Positions 25,501 through 40,065 of a stretch of 64,000 bases of DNA are shown here, one piece after another (the stretch's first letter is position 1; each line of letters opens with the position of its first letter). The notes beneath the pieces were generated by a model. The model saw only the letters and a list, made by a program, of their open reading frames with translations. It had not been told where the DNA came from and made no database searches. Source of the DNA: Cristatella mucedo. Its lineage: Eukaryota; Bryozoa; Phylactolaemata; Cristatellidae. Location: positions 8,842,501 to 8,906,500 of the forward strand of contig WPIO01000005.1 of assembly GCA_009760855.2 (NCBI GenBank), given 5' to 3'. The translations under genes and the position numbers were made by a program.

Positions 25501-28500
25501 TAACCTATTTAATGGTGCTAAAAGCTAAGTAAGTGGTCTTGTTTTGTATGGCAATTCTGTTTTTATTCAGAGCTGTGGTGTGATAACAACTATGTACATG
25601 GTTTTAGGCATGTCTATCCCTCCTTCGTGTGAATGAGTTACTTGATCTTTACCAGCCTCTATGAAGTGTATAGAAAGATATTTAGTTCCTTTCTCAGGAT
25701 GCTACACACTTGCATTGTTATTATTGTTATTGTATGTCCAGTTTAAATCAGAAAATTTAAATTTATGTCGCACCAGACTTTAGCCACTTGGACATATAGG
25801 TGCTGTTGCTCCAAAGTTGTGACAGTGTACTTCCTACTCGGTCAATAGATGAAAATTCATTGACAAGCATGTTGAGCTGGTGATTGTTGGCACCCACAAA
25901 GACCAAGTGAATGTTGAGCTTGTGATTTCTCTATAGTGCACTCGAAGTCTTAGTGGCTTTCAGTTCGCATTCTATAGCCAATTGACTCCGTGTCGCACAA
26001 TAAAGGTAGAGGGCCTGATGGCACAAGCAGGCTGAAACTGGCCCAGCAGTTCAGCTAGGTATGAAGGAGCTACGACATAGGGCAGATAAGGAATTGTGTT
26101 GTGTATCACTTGATCAATTGGGAGTCATCCACTGTCTCCTTTGGTAAACGAAAGAGGCTGCTGAATTTCTTGGTTGGTCGTTGCCATTTTAGTCAACAAC
26201 GGTGGAGGCTTAATTGCTTTTTTTTGGTAGCCAAGCAAGAGTACTCCATGGAAGCATCTGCTTTATTTTGTGAGGCGTACACAGGAGTATTTTGGCCTGC
26301 CAGTCTGGAATTAGGACGAATGTGCGGCTCCTTATTTCACCTAAGATCTGCTGCTTCTATATCGACCTGTCCATGCATCTGACTGGCAAGAACGCACCTG
26401 CTGTCACATATTCAGACATCCACTTGGCCCCAGTGCCATTGTGCCCAAAGCTCACCATACCCACACCAGCCTACTTCAGAAGAGAGCAGCAAGTCAGAGC
26501 AGAGAAGGTGTTGTATATCCAGATAAAAATTTCAGAGGTGAAGCTGTGGACCCGAATCGAAAGATCTCGGCGACTTGATAATAATAATTATAATAATATT
26601 GCACTTGATAAAGCGCCCTCAGAGAACTTAATCTCTTTCTAGGCGCTTTACATTTGCTGCAAAGTGATACGCAATAGAATAGTAAGTAAAATCATGCTTG
26701 AAAAACAAACAAAATGAATAACATGGTTAGGGGTTACATGCACTGGGTCAGCATGCAAATGTGGTTAGTGGCAGCATGAACAGTGTCAGCACGCATAAGC
26801 ACATCGAGGACGAATCACAAGGACCCACTAAATGCTGTCCTAAATAGGTATGTTTTTAAGTTTCTTTTAAATGTGGTCAGGTCAGGGGATGTTCTGATGC
26901 AGGTCGGGAGGGAGTTCCAGGCTGTGGGAGCATACGAGCTAAATGCACGGTCTCCAAAGGATTTAAGGTTTGTACGAGGTATTTCTAGACTGTTGGATTC
27001 CGAAAAGCTGGTAGTACGATGCTTGGCCTGATGGGGGAGTATATCTGAAAGATAGGCTGGAGCCATAGAATGAAGAGACCTAAAAGTGAGCGACAAAACC
27101 TTGAAGTCAATCCGTTGCTTGACTGGTAACCAGTGCAGGTCGGCGAGAAGTGGAGTAATGTGGCAACTGCGACGCTCACGACAGACAAGCCTAGCTGCAG
27201 AGTTTTGCACCAGCTGCAATCGCCTGATCGCACATGCTGGTAGGCCAGTAAGCAGTGAGTTGCAGAAGTCGAGTCGAGATGTCACGAATGCATGGACCAA
27301 CTTGGACGTGGTATCCTTATCTAAACAAGCCCTAATTTTAGCAATGTTATGAAGCTGAAAATAGGCTGATTTGACTGTGGAGCTGATGTGGTCGTCTAAC
27401 GAGAGGTCGCTTTGGAATATGACACCTAGATTTCGAGCTGATGCAACTGGAGATATGCTGGCAGAGCCAATTTTGAAAGTCAGCCTTTCCAATTTCTGAA
27501 TAACACTAGGTTTGCCCATAACTAGTAAGTTAGTTTTATCATCGTTTAGTTTTAGAAAGTTTGCTGCCATCCATGATCGGATGTCATCAATGCATGCAGC
27601 AAGTGAGTTGTCAGAACTTGAGGTGCTCTAAGGCTGGGAGGGATCAAAGCAAAGGTACAACTGAGTGTCATCCGCATAGAAGTGAAAGCCTAGATTGTGC
27701 TTGGCAATCACATCAGGGAGAGGGAGAGTATAAACGGTGAAAAGGACCGGACCTAGCACAGAGCCCTGAGGTACTCCATATTTTAGAGGTACTTCAGATG
27801 ATCTTTGTCCATTCACGTCAACACTCTGGAGTCTCCCACTGAGATAGGACCTGAACCACTGCAGAGCAGTGCCAGTGATGCCCAGGCGAGATGAGAGGCG
27901 CTCTAGAAGTACTTTGTGATCGATGGTATCAAAAGCTGCCGAAAGATCGAGCAAAACAAGAAGAGACACTCTACCCATGTCTGCATTCCAAAGTAGGTCG
28001 TTGTATACCCGAAGCAATGCTGACTCTGTGGAGTGATTAGCTCTAAAGTCAGACTGGAACTTACTAGCACGGTGTGAGGTTTCGATATACGAGTTCAGCT
28101 GGTCTGCCACGACCCGTTCCAGTGTCTTTGATAGGAATGGTAGAAGGGAGACTGGGCGGTAGTTGCTTAAGTTCTCTTGGTCAAGTGTAGCTTTCTTGAG
28201 AAGTGGCCTGACTACAGCTTTTTTGAAAGGTGCTGGGACCTGACCTGAGGCTAATGACATATTAATGATGTTGGTTATGCATGGCAGCAGCAGATCAATG
28301 CAACGTAGGAGCAGGACAGTGGGAATAGGGTTGGAATTAGGTTGGTCCAACCTGATCGAAGATTTCAGTCTCACTAAGTCCAAAGTTACCGAGCTTTAAG
28401 CAGCTGAATATTTTCGATGCTTGTCTTGGTTATTACTCTACCATAGTAGCTCTTCAAATTGGTTTAGCAGAGCCCATTTTGTGGAAAGCTAATACCTCGT

Positions 28501-31500
28501 TGTAGCTGCCTTTTAGTAAACATGTCCATTAGCACGCACGTTCAGAGAGTTTATTCTAATATAATGGTGTCTCTGGTGCTCGGTACTCCTCCACCCATAA
28601 AATGGGCTCAGCTTCTGCCAGAATTTGATCAGAAGGTTCCTGGCAGTAGGAATCGCCTGTAACCACAATGAGGGGAGTCTCTTCATTGACACTTTATGTG
28701 AGAGCCTAAGTGCTGTCTTGATTTTTACTGATCTCTTTCCCTAGCTCACTCGGTGCTCCTCAGAGAGGATAATAATAACTGTGCTAAAGCTTTCCTGAAC
28801 GTTTTGTGGCAGGATAAGTTCGGCTGGAGGTCATCGGGAGACTGTAAGATGGTGGCATTTATGATGGGTCTCCGATGCAGTTTTACCATGTTTTTCTGCT
28901 ATCTTTGTCTTAATGACAACAAATACTTCCAAGCCTACTTCCACGTGTGGGACGAACCACAAAAGGGCAAGCTCTCTGTGAATACCAACAATGTCAAATT
29001 GGAACCCCACTTTTACCTCCAGTAGTTGCTCGTGTTTTCTATACTTATTTGGTTGTTTGCAGACGTCTAAGCTTGTTATATTATGCATGTACTGCTCAAC
29101 TTGTTCGTACCACACCCGAGTTGCCCTAGCCTTACTACCGTGCTGCTCCCTCTCTGCATGTCCTGGCAGAGATGCTTCGACTGGAAGGTTTGGGAGGGCC
29201 TGGTTTGTCCTTCCGGTCATCGAAAAAGGGTCCAACTCTCTGCATGAAAACATGAACGGATGTTACTCCTCTATATGCCTAGCAGTGAAGTAGAAGTAAA
29301 TCCTTTTTTCAGTGGTGGCAGAAGGGCCTCGGTTGGTTGTATCCCTTTTGTATTGGGGCATCAAAGAATTGTCTGCTCTGTACTACTCGAAACAACTATG
29401 CTGGTCCAAAATGCAAGTTCCTAACCACGACTATAAGACCTAGAGGCTGTGATCAATGAGTCAGTGCATCACTAAGACTTTGCTATTGAACTTAAGTTCA
29501 ATTAGCTGTCAACATTAATCTCGGGGCATACGGCATATCCTTTATTTAATAATAGGTAGAGTGTTGTAGCATTTGATGAAGCAGCAAAGAGCAGCCGGAA
29601 AGGGGGCACCGAGATCTTCGGTAGATGCAGAGTACCAGTGCAAGCAAGCCTATGGAAGTTAGTTCCCCAGCGATTGTAGGAGTTTCAAGCCAGTGTCTGT
29701 GGCATGACAATCATGTATTGGTATGCCTGTCCATGCTGCCCCATAAGTTTGTGCCTTTGAAAAACTCCTTGGAAGAGCTGCCCTGTCCTATTGTTGACAG
29801 CTTGCTGGAGGCCTCAAGAATGTGATGGTAGTTCGATCTGGCAATCTTTTGTGGGTGCATTTACGTACAGTGTGATGGTGTTCGAACTTGTTAACTGGTT
29901 ATGGATGCGTTTACTATCTGATGTCAGTGTGTGCTCTTAAGAATTCAGTCACTGCGATTGTCATTGCGATTGGCCGTGCAACGTATTCATACACTATTGA
30001 TTTAGGGTTGCTCCTACATTATGTCATTTTTTACAGATATCCATCTTGTGTGACACTCCTACGTGGTAATCACGAAAGCCGACAAATAACACAAGTGTAT
30101 GGATTCTATGGTGAGCTACTGATTCGATGTTTGCTGTGCTTGTGTTAAGTTTTGGTGTCTGGCAGTGACCGACTTTCGTACACACTGGCCTAAATTGCAT
30201 GTTTCAATACACAGTCAAATCCTGAGACCATAAATTATTCTTTCTGTCTCTATCATCAGATTATCTTAGGAATAGAAAATGCCTTTACATTTTACTCGTG
30301 TTTATCATACGATAAGCTAGCAGTATCTTTCATTTTGTTGTGCCTGAAATGATCTATTTAATGTTTTATCCTAGGATTTGGTGATTATATTGCTGATTAT
30401 CTGTGGAAACGACGTGTGTAATTTCAATTTATGGATATTTACTAGTTTGTTGATGAAGTCGGCTCTACTTTAGACATCCAACACATGCTGGCATTTCTGT
30501 GATGTTCAGTCATATGAAGAGTCTCGAGTTTTTTAGATAGCCATAGATTTGAAAAGCACTGTATCTGCATGACCCTGGCACCAGTGCTGTGACCTTGATA
30601 CTCAGAGTTGGAGGCAAAGCCTACCATAGGGCCTAGCTAAGTGATGTTGTATGACTTGAATCCGTAGGACTGCAGTGCACTCTGGCCTTAAGGGGTTTTA
30701 AGAGCTTTGAAAATCTGCTCTTGGGATTGCAGCATATCATTCTGACTTTACGTGGAACTTTGTGGATTTTCTGGTCGGTGGGGGGAGCTTAATCATGCTT
30801 GGAGCCACAATAGCTTCTGAAACTTGTCGAGCAAATGTCAAATCGTCAAGAAAATGCCGAATTTGGGAGAGGTAGTCATAAAAGTTGGATCCTATAATCA
30901 TAGCTCTGTGTTCACATTGGTTCGAAGCAGTTTTGTGCCAGTTTATTTTTAAGTTTTAAAGTGTTGGGATAGTATCAGAGCAGGTTTCTGCAAACTGTCC
31001 CACCACATATTCTTTAAGCTGATATGTTACTTCAAATCAAGGGTCATTTTGTTGTGAAGTCTGGGAAAGTATACAAAATATGCTTGAACTCTTACTGATG
31101 GTGCTCAAATCAAATGCTCCTTGAAGTATTAAGTTCGAGAACAATATATGTGCACAGTTTCTGGTGTCATCAGCTCGACACCCGGCAGTTGTGAAAGCCA
31201 TGACATGTGCCCCCTCTTAGTCCCTCTGCAGCCTTTGGATCCTGTTTCTTACAGTTATTTCTACATCTGGTAGGACAAGAGATGCTACGTTGTTCATTGA
31301 CATGTTTGTATGCCCCTGCACACAAAGTCAACTACACGTGGTTTTCCAAGGGACCCTGCTAGCGCACGCAAGTGGCCGTTGAAACGACTAATAGTGCTTG
31401 AGCTCGCTGTTAAGTGCGGTGGAGCTATTAGCCTCTATAGTTCGATGACCAATACTCATGTCGGGGAAGCACAGATTGTAGTTCCTATCCTGTCGAAGAC

Positions 31501-34500
31501 GAAATGTGTGTAGCTATTTATCCCACCATGCACCTACAAGCCCTAGGTATGTAAGTTCTAATATCATTTCATTTTTTGGAGTTTTCTGTGTCCTTGTAGT
31601 CTGAATCATCACCTATCGTGCTCTAGTGCTCTTGGCTTTCCCTAGCTCTGCTGTGAAGCTCTTCATGGTAAAACCCGAGTGCCATCCCACTGCCACATTT
31701 TCGTATGAGCATTCCTACTCCCACATTTGATTGCTAGTGTGCTCTGACTGTGGAAAATGAAGGCATTTTGTTCATTGTCCGATTGAAAGGCTGTAACGAT
31801 GTGTGTCTAAGCTTTTTGTATCTAAGCTAATTACTTTTGCTGGCATTCAAGGTCTAATTTTAATAACGACCGCTCCATTGCATAGGAGCCTTCCAGTGGC
31901 TTGCAGTGCACTACTTTCATTAGCTGGTATCCTTCATATTTTCAACCAATTTACTTTCTGCTTCTATTGAGTGTTGCCTGTCTAATGTAATGTAATGTAT
32001 CTCTGTCTGTAACTAAACAAAGCCATAAAGACTATCTGGGTGTTACACGGGAGAGTTTGGTATAGCGCACTCAGAGCCTAGGCGGCTTTCGGTACGCATT
32101 CGGTAGCCAACAGACTTCATCGAACGCAACAAACAGAAGGTAAGAAGCATAGCAGAGTCAGGAGAGCAGTTGAGGTAGTGAGTCGCATGGAAGTAGCAGC
32201 TCAGGACCGCTGGAAAGTTTGTGCCATAGTCAGCAGCAGGAGAGCAGTTGTCGTAGCGTTTGTGGAAGCAAGTTCCAGTCTGGGATCTGCAGAGCTAAAG
32301 CTTCTGTCGCCAACGGTCTTTAAGCCGAAAGAGAACTAAGAAGTTGGTTACAATTTTTGAGCGACCGTGGAAAAAAGCTCCTTATCTTAGATAGGAATTG
32401 GATGCGATGGCTAGCCGTAGAAGCACTGTCTGAAGCTTTTGAAATAATTTAAGCAGCTTTCGAAAACGATACCTTAATTTTGAGCTTGTGGTGATGGTCG
32501 CACGACAGCATCACCCGTTAAAGGAGCAAAGCTTTTTAATCCAGCCAAACGCTTAGGGTGTCCTATGAACAGCAGTTTGGCTTTATTGTCATTTAGTTTC
32601 AAGAACTTTTCCGACATCCAGGATCGAATGTCGGCAAGGCAAGCATTCAGTTTCTCTGTTGCTGCAGCAGATTCCGAAGTTTTGAATGACAAATGCAGCT
32701 GAGTATCGTCAGCGTAAAAATGATGTCCTATTCCATTGGCCTTAATCACTTTTCCCAGAGGTTAAGTATAAATAGAGAACAGCAAGGGACCTAGTACGGA
32801 CCCTTTAGGGACTCCACAGGTGACCCGTCTCGTGTGTGAGAAATGACCCCCACACGACACAGATTGAACACTATCAGACAAGTACGATTTAAACATGCCA
32901 GCGACTCGTCGGCCAAACCGATCGTTATCCTCAATCGTTCAAGTAGGACATCGTGGTCAATGGTGCTGAAGGCAACTGATAGATCTAGCAGAGCTAGGGC
33001 TGTAACATTCCTGTCATTGTTGCCACATAGAATGCCATTGTTAACACGGAGGAGAGCAGTTTCAGTGGAGTGCTGGCTGCTTCTTGAACCCCGATTGAAA
33101 TGTTTCTGGCATTTCATTCTTTTCAATTCATGCAACCAGCTGCTTAGCGACAATGTTATCATAAATCTTTGACAAGAAAGGAAGGAGGGAAACTGGACGA
33201 TAGTTTGCAAGGACCCCTGTATCTAATCCAGGCTTTGTAAGTATCGGTCTAACGATTGCTGATTTTAAGGACTTGGGTACAGCCCCTTTTTTCAAAGAAG
33301 CATTAACAATCTCAGTTATGGCAGGGCTATGTTGGTCTGCCAGTGAAGATCACATAGATAGGGTCTTCGGGAGACGATTTCTTTTTACTAGACCTTATCA
33401 GCATAATCACATCGCATGCAGAATCTTAGGGAAACCTTTTAAGGAAGGTCACAGGTCGGGATTCCACAACTGCTTTAGTCAGAAAAGGCTTTATGGAGGC
33501 ACGAATGTGCACAATTCTTTCAGAAAAGAAGGCCGAAAACTTTTCGGCTGAGCCCTTAATGTCTAGGGCGTCAAACCTCACAGCATTAGCCAGTAAATGG
33601 TTGACTGTCTTATAAATCTGTTTTGGGTCCGACAGGCAGGAATTCAGTTTTCGAGCGAAAAAAGCACTGGCTCGTTTAAGCATCCGTGTGTAAACTCGAA
33701 GGAAGTCTTTGAAATTGAATAGATCTGCATCAGACCCCGATTTCTTAAAATGACGTTCAAGCCTGCACTTAACACAATGCATCCTTTGAAGTTTTTATAA
33801 ATTGAAAGGAATCTCTCCGACTCTGTACACGGATAGAATAAATGGGAGCATGCTTGTCAAAAGCACTCCCTAGCACTGTGATATTCTATGCTGAGCTGCG
33901 GTAGGTCTATAAAATTGCTGCTGTCTATTCAGCTGAAGTCATCGTTTTGATTGCCTCTGTTTGGTGCATGATGTTTAAATACCCCAATTTTTTTTAAGTG
34001 AGTATGCTATGCTGTGTGAATGAGGTATGTAGAGCCGTAACAATTCCCCGTTGAGCAGTTGCATCAAAATTACCTTTACTTTTTTCATCTTGATTGTTCT
34101 TTGCAAATACCACCTCGGTTAATTTCTTTTTGAAGATGAATGCCAATCAAAATATGGAAATGCCAATGCATGGCGATATTGTTGCAAGGTCTTCGACCTT
34201 CTCACCGTGGCTGCTGTAAGTTTGATTGCACAGATCAAGCTCTGTTGATATGCATTATGTTCGCTTGTTATTTGCATCGTCTACCTTGCTGGAAAGCCCT
34301 ATAGCTCTGTTTGTGGATGTATTTGTGTAAGCACATTTGCATAGTGCCAGCTCGGTAGGTCGACTGTCACAATACCAGAACTTAGCTACAGCCTTGACTA
34401 GTCTCTGGATAACCCTAAAGTATACACAATGTGTGCCTTCGAGGGCCACTTCCAATTGTTCTTACATTAAATCCTTCGTAGTTATACTTTGTTTCACCTG

Positions 34501-37500
34501 CATGATTTTGTTGTTGTAACATTTTTATTTGATACCATTTCACATATTATTCTGTCCTACGATCATCTGTTACCGTGTGTCCTCAGTTGCTTAGCCTTTC
34601 TGCAGTTGCCTCTCGATACGCGATTGTGGTCGGGCTCCTTCTGTGTTCAGACGGTTTTCCTATTTGGTTCGACAATCAGCCATGCAACCTTAAAATTTGG
34701 GCATCTGCACATCCCTTCTGATTGACTAGAAACGTTTGTGAGCATTTCCTGGCATATTTCGAAGAGAAAGCCTTTTCCTTGTGTGGTGTTGCTCAAGGTT
34801 AAGCATTAGTTCATTGGCAAGATTCTGGCCTCATCATTGATTGTTGACGTTGATTCTAGTAGATTTGAAGGCTTATTGCTTCTATCACTGGCCGGCCAGT
34901 CATCCACAGCCCATAAGTGCGCATGTCGGATTCTTTAAGCCACGTGCAAGGCTTGTTCATGCCATTATTAACATGCAAGACTGACCCTAGGCTTTTTCGT
35001 GTTAGTTATGGTTGGAATTGCCTGCAAGATAGAGAGCTCGCACAATCTTAAGTATTGAAATGGTCCTAAATGAGGCCTTTAATTAGGAAAGACGCTCGCT
35101 CCGAAGTATAGAAGTCCGATACCAATTCCTAATTGTATGGTCGTTTATGGCTTAGAGTTGACAGGTCTCAAATCCGGTTGGGTCCCATGGCATAAGCTCC
35201 GTTGGCATTTAAAAAAAATGTGGCAAATCTCATTTTGGTTCTATCTTGCTTGTGCAGAGTTTGATGTAAACCTTAAGAGATTGCATGTGAGGAGTGAAGG
35301 AGTGAGATAGCGTTGATTGTTAGAAATCGTTTAGACGATGTTGGCATAGTTCTGACCATTCGACCATGCTTCGTTTGCAGCATATGTAATGTATCTCCAT
35401 CTGTAACTCCACCAAGCCACAAAGACTATGTGGGTGTTATGCAGGAGAGTTTTGTATAGCCCACTCACAGCCTAAGCGGCTTTCGGTAGGCATTTGGTAG
35501 CCAACAGACTTCGTCTCACGCAACAAAGAGAAAGTGGGAAGCGTAGCAGAGTCAGGAGAGCAGTTGAGGCAGTGAGTAGCTTAGAAGTAAAATGCCTAGA
35601 AAGAGATTAAGTACGAGGTTGGCGTTGTTCTGACCATTCGACCAGACTTTGTAGGCAGTAAATATAAAGTGCCTAGAAAAAGACTAAGATATATGATGGC
35701 ACTAACAAGTATATTGTTATTATTCTGAGTTCAGTGATAAGGTACGCACAGTTTACGACCCAGGTCATGCGATAATAATACAGCAGCAGGTTGCCCACTG
35801 CATGCAGGATCATAGCTACTAAGGCTCCTCCATTGCTATATAGATAAGCCTGTTGCATCAGCTCACCGTAATAATAATAATAATAATAATAATGCACTTG
35901 ATAAAGTGCCCTAAGAGAACTCAATCTCATTCAAGGTACTTAACATTTGCTGCAAAGGAAACATGATCTAATGGTGAGTTGTATCATGCTTGATAAACAG
36001 CATTAATAACATGGCTAGGGGTGACATGCATGGGGTCAGCATGCAAGTGTGGTTAGTGGCAGCATGCGCAGTGTCAGCACGCAAAAGCATATGAAGTGCG
36101 AATCACAGGGACCCACTAAATGCTGTCATAAATAGGTGCGTTTTAATTTCATTTTAAATGTGATCAAGTCAGGGGATGTCCTTTACTTTTTGTTGATGAT
36201 ATGAAGCTGCATTGGTCAGCCCAGAATCTGTTTTATCACCTAGATGGGGTCCATGCCCTGAATTACTAGAACTGTTATACAGAGAATTCTACTCCTCGGA
36301 CCGAGTAAAAGTTACCTTGATCAGTAAAAGTGTGTTTCATTTAAGATTTATTCGCAAGCGTTGCATGTGTGGCGAAGCCGGCTGTGTGTACAGAAGCCAG
36401 CTATTTATACAGCACCAAAGCAGCTATTTATACAGCACCAAAGCTGCTGATTGTTAGCTTGAGACGTAGTGTGATTGTTGAAGGTGCTACCCTATTAATG
36501 GCATCCTATTAGAAGCTTATCCTACATAATGATCTTGGATGTTAATTTTGACCCAGATCTCGAGGATTGGTACCCTAATTCTATGTCTGTCGGCATGCAA
36601 AGTTGTTTTAGTTAGTCGCATCGTGCATGTGTTATTTTTTTTACCTTGAGCAATAATAACAGAAAACGTTAGCTACCGGTAACTGCTCGAGCTTACATGC
36701 TACATCCCAGCCCTATGTCGGCTAGGGATACTTTTATTGAGTGATACATTAAGCATGCTACCACTAACCATTCGATCATGCTTGCTTAACAACTGTCAAG
36801 TGCCAGAAAGAGATTTAGTTCTGCGAGAGCTATAGATATATTGTTATTATCAGTATTATTATTAGTATAAGTATGTAGTCGTAGTGTGGAGAAGTATACT
36901 CGATAGCAACAGAGGGTGACAGTCGCCCAGCATAAGTAAGGGCTTACAGCAACTATCGCACGACACCCAACGCACTACTAAAGTGCAAACGTCGTCGATG
37001 GGAAGGAAGTTGCTTTAGTATCTATTAGCACTCAAGCCTTCCAGTTGCATGAATGCTTGCAATTACAGCCAACCTTTTGACTACTTTGTCGGGGTGGGGT
37101 ACTCAGGGACCGACCCGAGAGGGCACGGCTAATAAGGCAAGTAGGACTTGATTTTGCTTGCTGAGTGCATAAGGGTGCGCTGCATAAATATGTAGACGTG
37201 TTCTCTTTTTCTTATTGTGCTGAGTGTGCATGTTAATGGTATCTGAGACTAGCTAAAGACTCAAGATGCCCGTTATCCATACCTGTCTTGTCGGCTTCCT
37301 GACCTGTTGGCATGTTTTTTTACGATTGAATGTGTATCTTAGGTTAGCTGCCTCCATTAGCAATAAGGTGGTAAAGCTTTCAGTGCAAATTTTCGAGCAA
37401 ATTAACAAAGATCGCGCACCTAGATATGCTGGACTGTGGTCGAGCTTGCCGTAGTGTAGTATGTCACTCTTGACCTTGTTCTGTGTTTTCTTGCCTTTAG

Positions 37501-39982
37501 ATTATCGACGACAAGGTGCTGTGTGTGCATGGTGGTCTATCCCCAGATGTAAAGACACTTGACCAGATTCGTACCATAGAGCGTAATCAGGAAATTCCGC
37601 ACAAGGGAGCATTTTGTGACCTTGTGTGGTCCGACCCCGAAGATGTGGAGACATGGGCAGTGAGTCCTCGTGGTGCAGGTTGGCTTTTCGGCTCCAGAGT
37701 CACCCACGAGGTAGATAACGATTTAACAAATGCTGATTGCTTATTAAATGTTATAGCATGGTTGCATTGCAATAAATGTGCCTTGTGTTCTTTTTAGTTT
37801 GTGCACGTTAACAACATCAATTTAATATGTCGTGCACATCAGCTTGTTCAAGAAGGTAAGTCTGCTCAGGCTGTAGCAAAGTTTTGCATTTCTGTGGATT
37901 AGCCTTGTTCCTTTCGGATACGAGTGATTCCGTACAGCTTTCTGCAATTTCGGTTCGTAAGCAACCCGGGAGTGTTGGAAGCTAGGCAGATCAAGGACTG
38001 CAGTAACCACCGGTAGTATTTAATTGTAGAGGCACCGAAGCTGTCGGTCGAGTTTTATTTACTTGGGCTATTTGATGTCTGCATTTGATGAGTCCTGTGT
38101 CGTTAAGAGTTGGAGCAGGCGGACCTAAATGTCACATCAGAGATAAGGCAATGAGAGTGTTCAATCTCCACAGCTGCACCTCGTCACTGGCTTTTTCAAG
38201 TGTTTGTTTTGAGGATCTGGTAAAAATTCGCTGTGGTAACCGTGGATAAAAGCAGTAGGCTGGGGTCTAGTGATCGGATCATTCATCCACCTTTCATCCC
38301 CACTTTCTCCATCACTTATCAGAAACTTTTAGTGGACAACCTCATGACCTCGTTGTGTTTGGCAGTTTCTATGTAGTGAGAAGTGAATTTTGAGAAGTTT
38401 GTCGGGCTACTTCAAATATTTTTAGCCGTTTTTATCAGCCATAGTGGCACACTCATGCCACTCACCCAGTGCTAGAGTTCTAGCCGTCAGCCCATTGACT
38501 GTAGAGAAAGTGCAGGGTTGGCTGTCAGCCTGCTGGCTGGATAAAATAGTAAGACATTTGTATAGTGCCCTCAGCTAGCTCAATCTATCTATAAGCACTG
38601 TACATAAACTGCATGTTAGCCATGTCAATATGGTTAGTGATAACTTACACAGCTCTACATGCATATGTACTTAAGAGACAATTCGCACTAACCCAGAAAA
38701 TTCGGAACAGGTGAGTTTTAGCTTCTTTTCAAATGTCCTCAATTGAGGAAATGTTTTGACTTCAGTCAGATAGACATCCGGGCTTTAGCAGTAAACAAAC
38801 TAAAGGCATGGTTTCCAAATAATTTTAGGTTCGAAGCACAGCTAAATGACTTCGAGTCAGAACAGCGGGTGGTATGATGGCCTAGTTAGATAGGTAGGAG
38901 CTGAAAATGAAGGCAAAAACGTGGGTCACAAAATCTTGCATCCTTTTCATCGGTCCTGAGTTGCTACTTCCATGCTACTCACTACCTCAGCTGCTCTCCT
39001 GACTCTGCTATGGTTCCCACTTTTTCTTTGTTGTGTGAGCTGAAGTCTGTTGGCTACCCAGTGCGCACCAAAAGCTGCTTAGGCTATGAGTGCACTATAC
39101 AAAACTCTCCTGCTTAACACCCACATAGTTTTTGTGGCCTTGTGGAGTTACAGATGGAGATACATTGCATTACATTGTAAGTCGATAGCCTGCTTGATTG
39201 GGAGCCATTGCAGATCGATGAGAAATGATGCGCTGTAGCAACTGCGACTTTCACGATAGACAAGCCTAGCTACTGAGTTGTGCACCAACTATAATCGCCT
39301 GATTGCATTGGCCGGAAGACCTACAAGTAATGAGCTACAAAAGTCGAAACGGAATGTCGCAAATGCATAGACAAACTGGGGCAGGGAGTTATTTGGCTGT
39401 TGCCGTAGTCCGGGCCAATGAGCACCGCCAGGTGATTGCTTTTATTGTGTGCTATATGCATGTGGATCCTTCCTAAAGTATGAATTGGGTCATAAATATA
39501 ATGTGATGCATCTGCTTGACTTATGGCAGTGTTATAAAGATCAGGAAGGGGTCAGTGTTATAAAGATCAGAAAGGTGGTAACCAGGTGGTAACCTCGAAC
39601 CAAGATCATGGTGAATGTATTAAATGACCGAGGGCATGGGTTGGAGCCCCGTAGTATGTATGAAATGCCTGAATAGAGGTTAACTTCTCTTTAGACCCTA
39701 TACTAAGAAATCAAAAGCCAGAAACGCTTTGAAATACAAGCAATGTGCTGGAATTTTTCGTGTCGAAGGGTGCTGCGTGTCCATCGGAATCTTACTATAG
39801 CTGACTTATTTTGAGCAATCGCTTGTTTATTGTAACTGCATGGCGTATTGATGCAGTTAGAAATAATATGCTGAAGCTGTCACAGAATGCTTATGCCACA
39901 AGAATTATAATTGAAAATCACTATTCTGAGTGGTCGTTTGAAGTAGCTGATTCTAACACTGCATAGGGCTGTGCACTCGAGC

Positions 39983-40065
<83 letters not shown>

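Noticed and set aside
26101-26642. Two overlapping plus-strand open frames in PPP6C intron 4
   Set aside because: No recognisable domain; the second runs into a LINE tail at 26577.
28831-29293. Open frames on both strands in PPP6C intron 4
   Set aside because: No splice sites in a fitting phase and no family features; PPP6C exons join without them.
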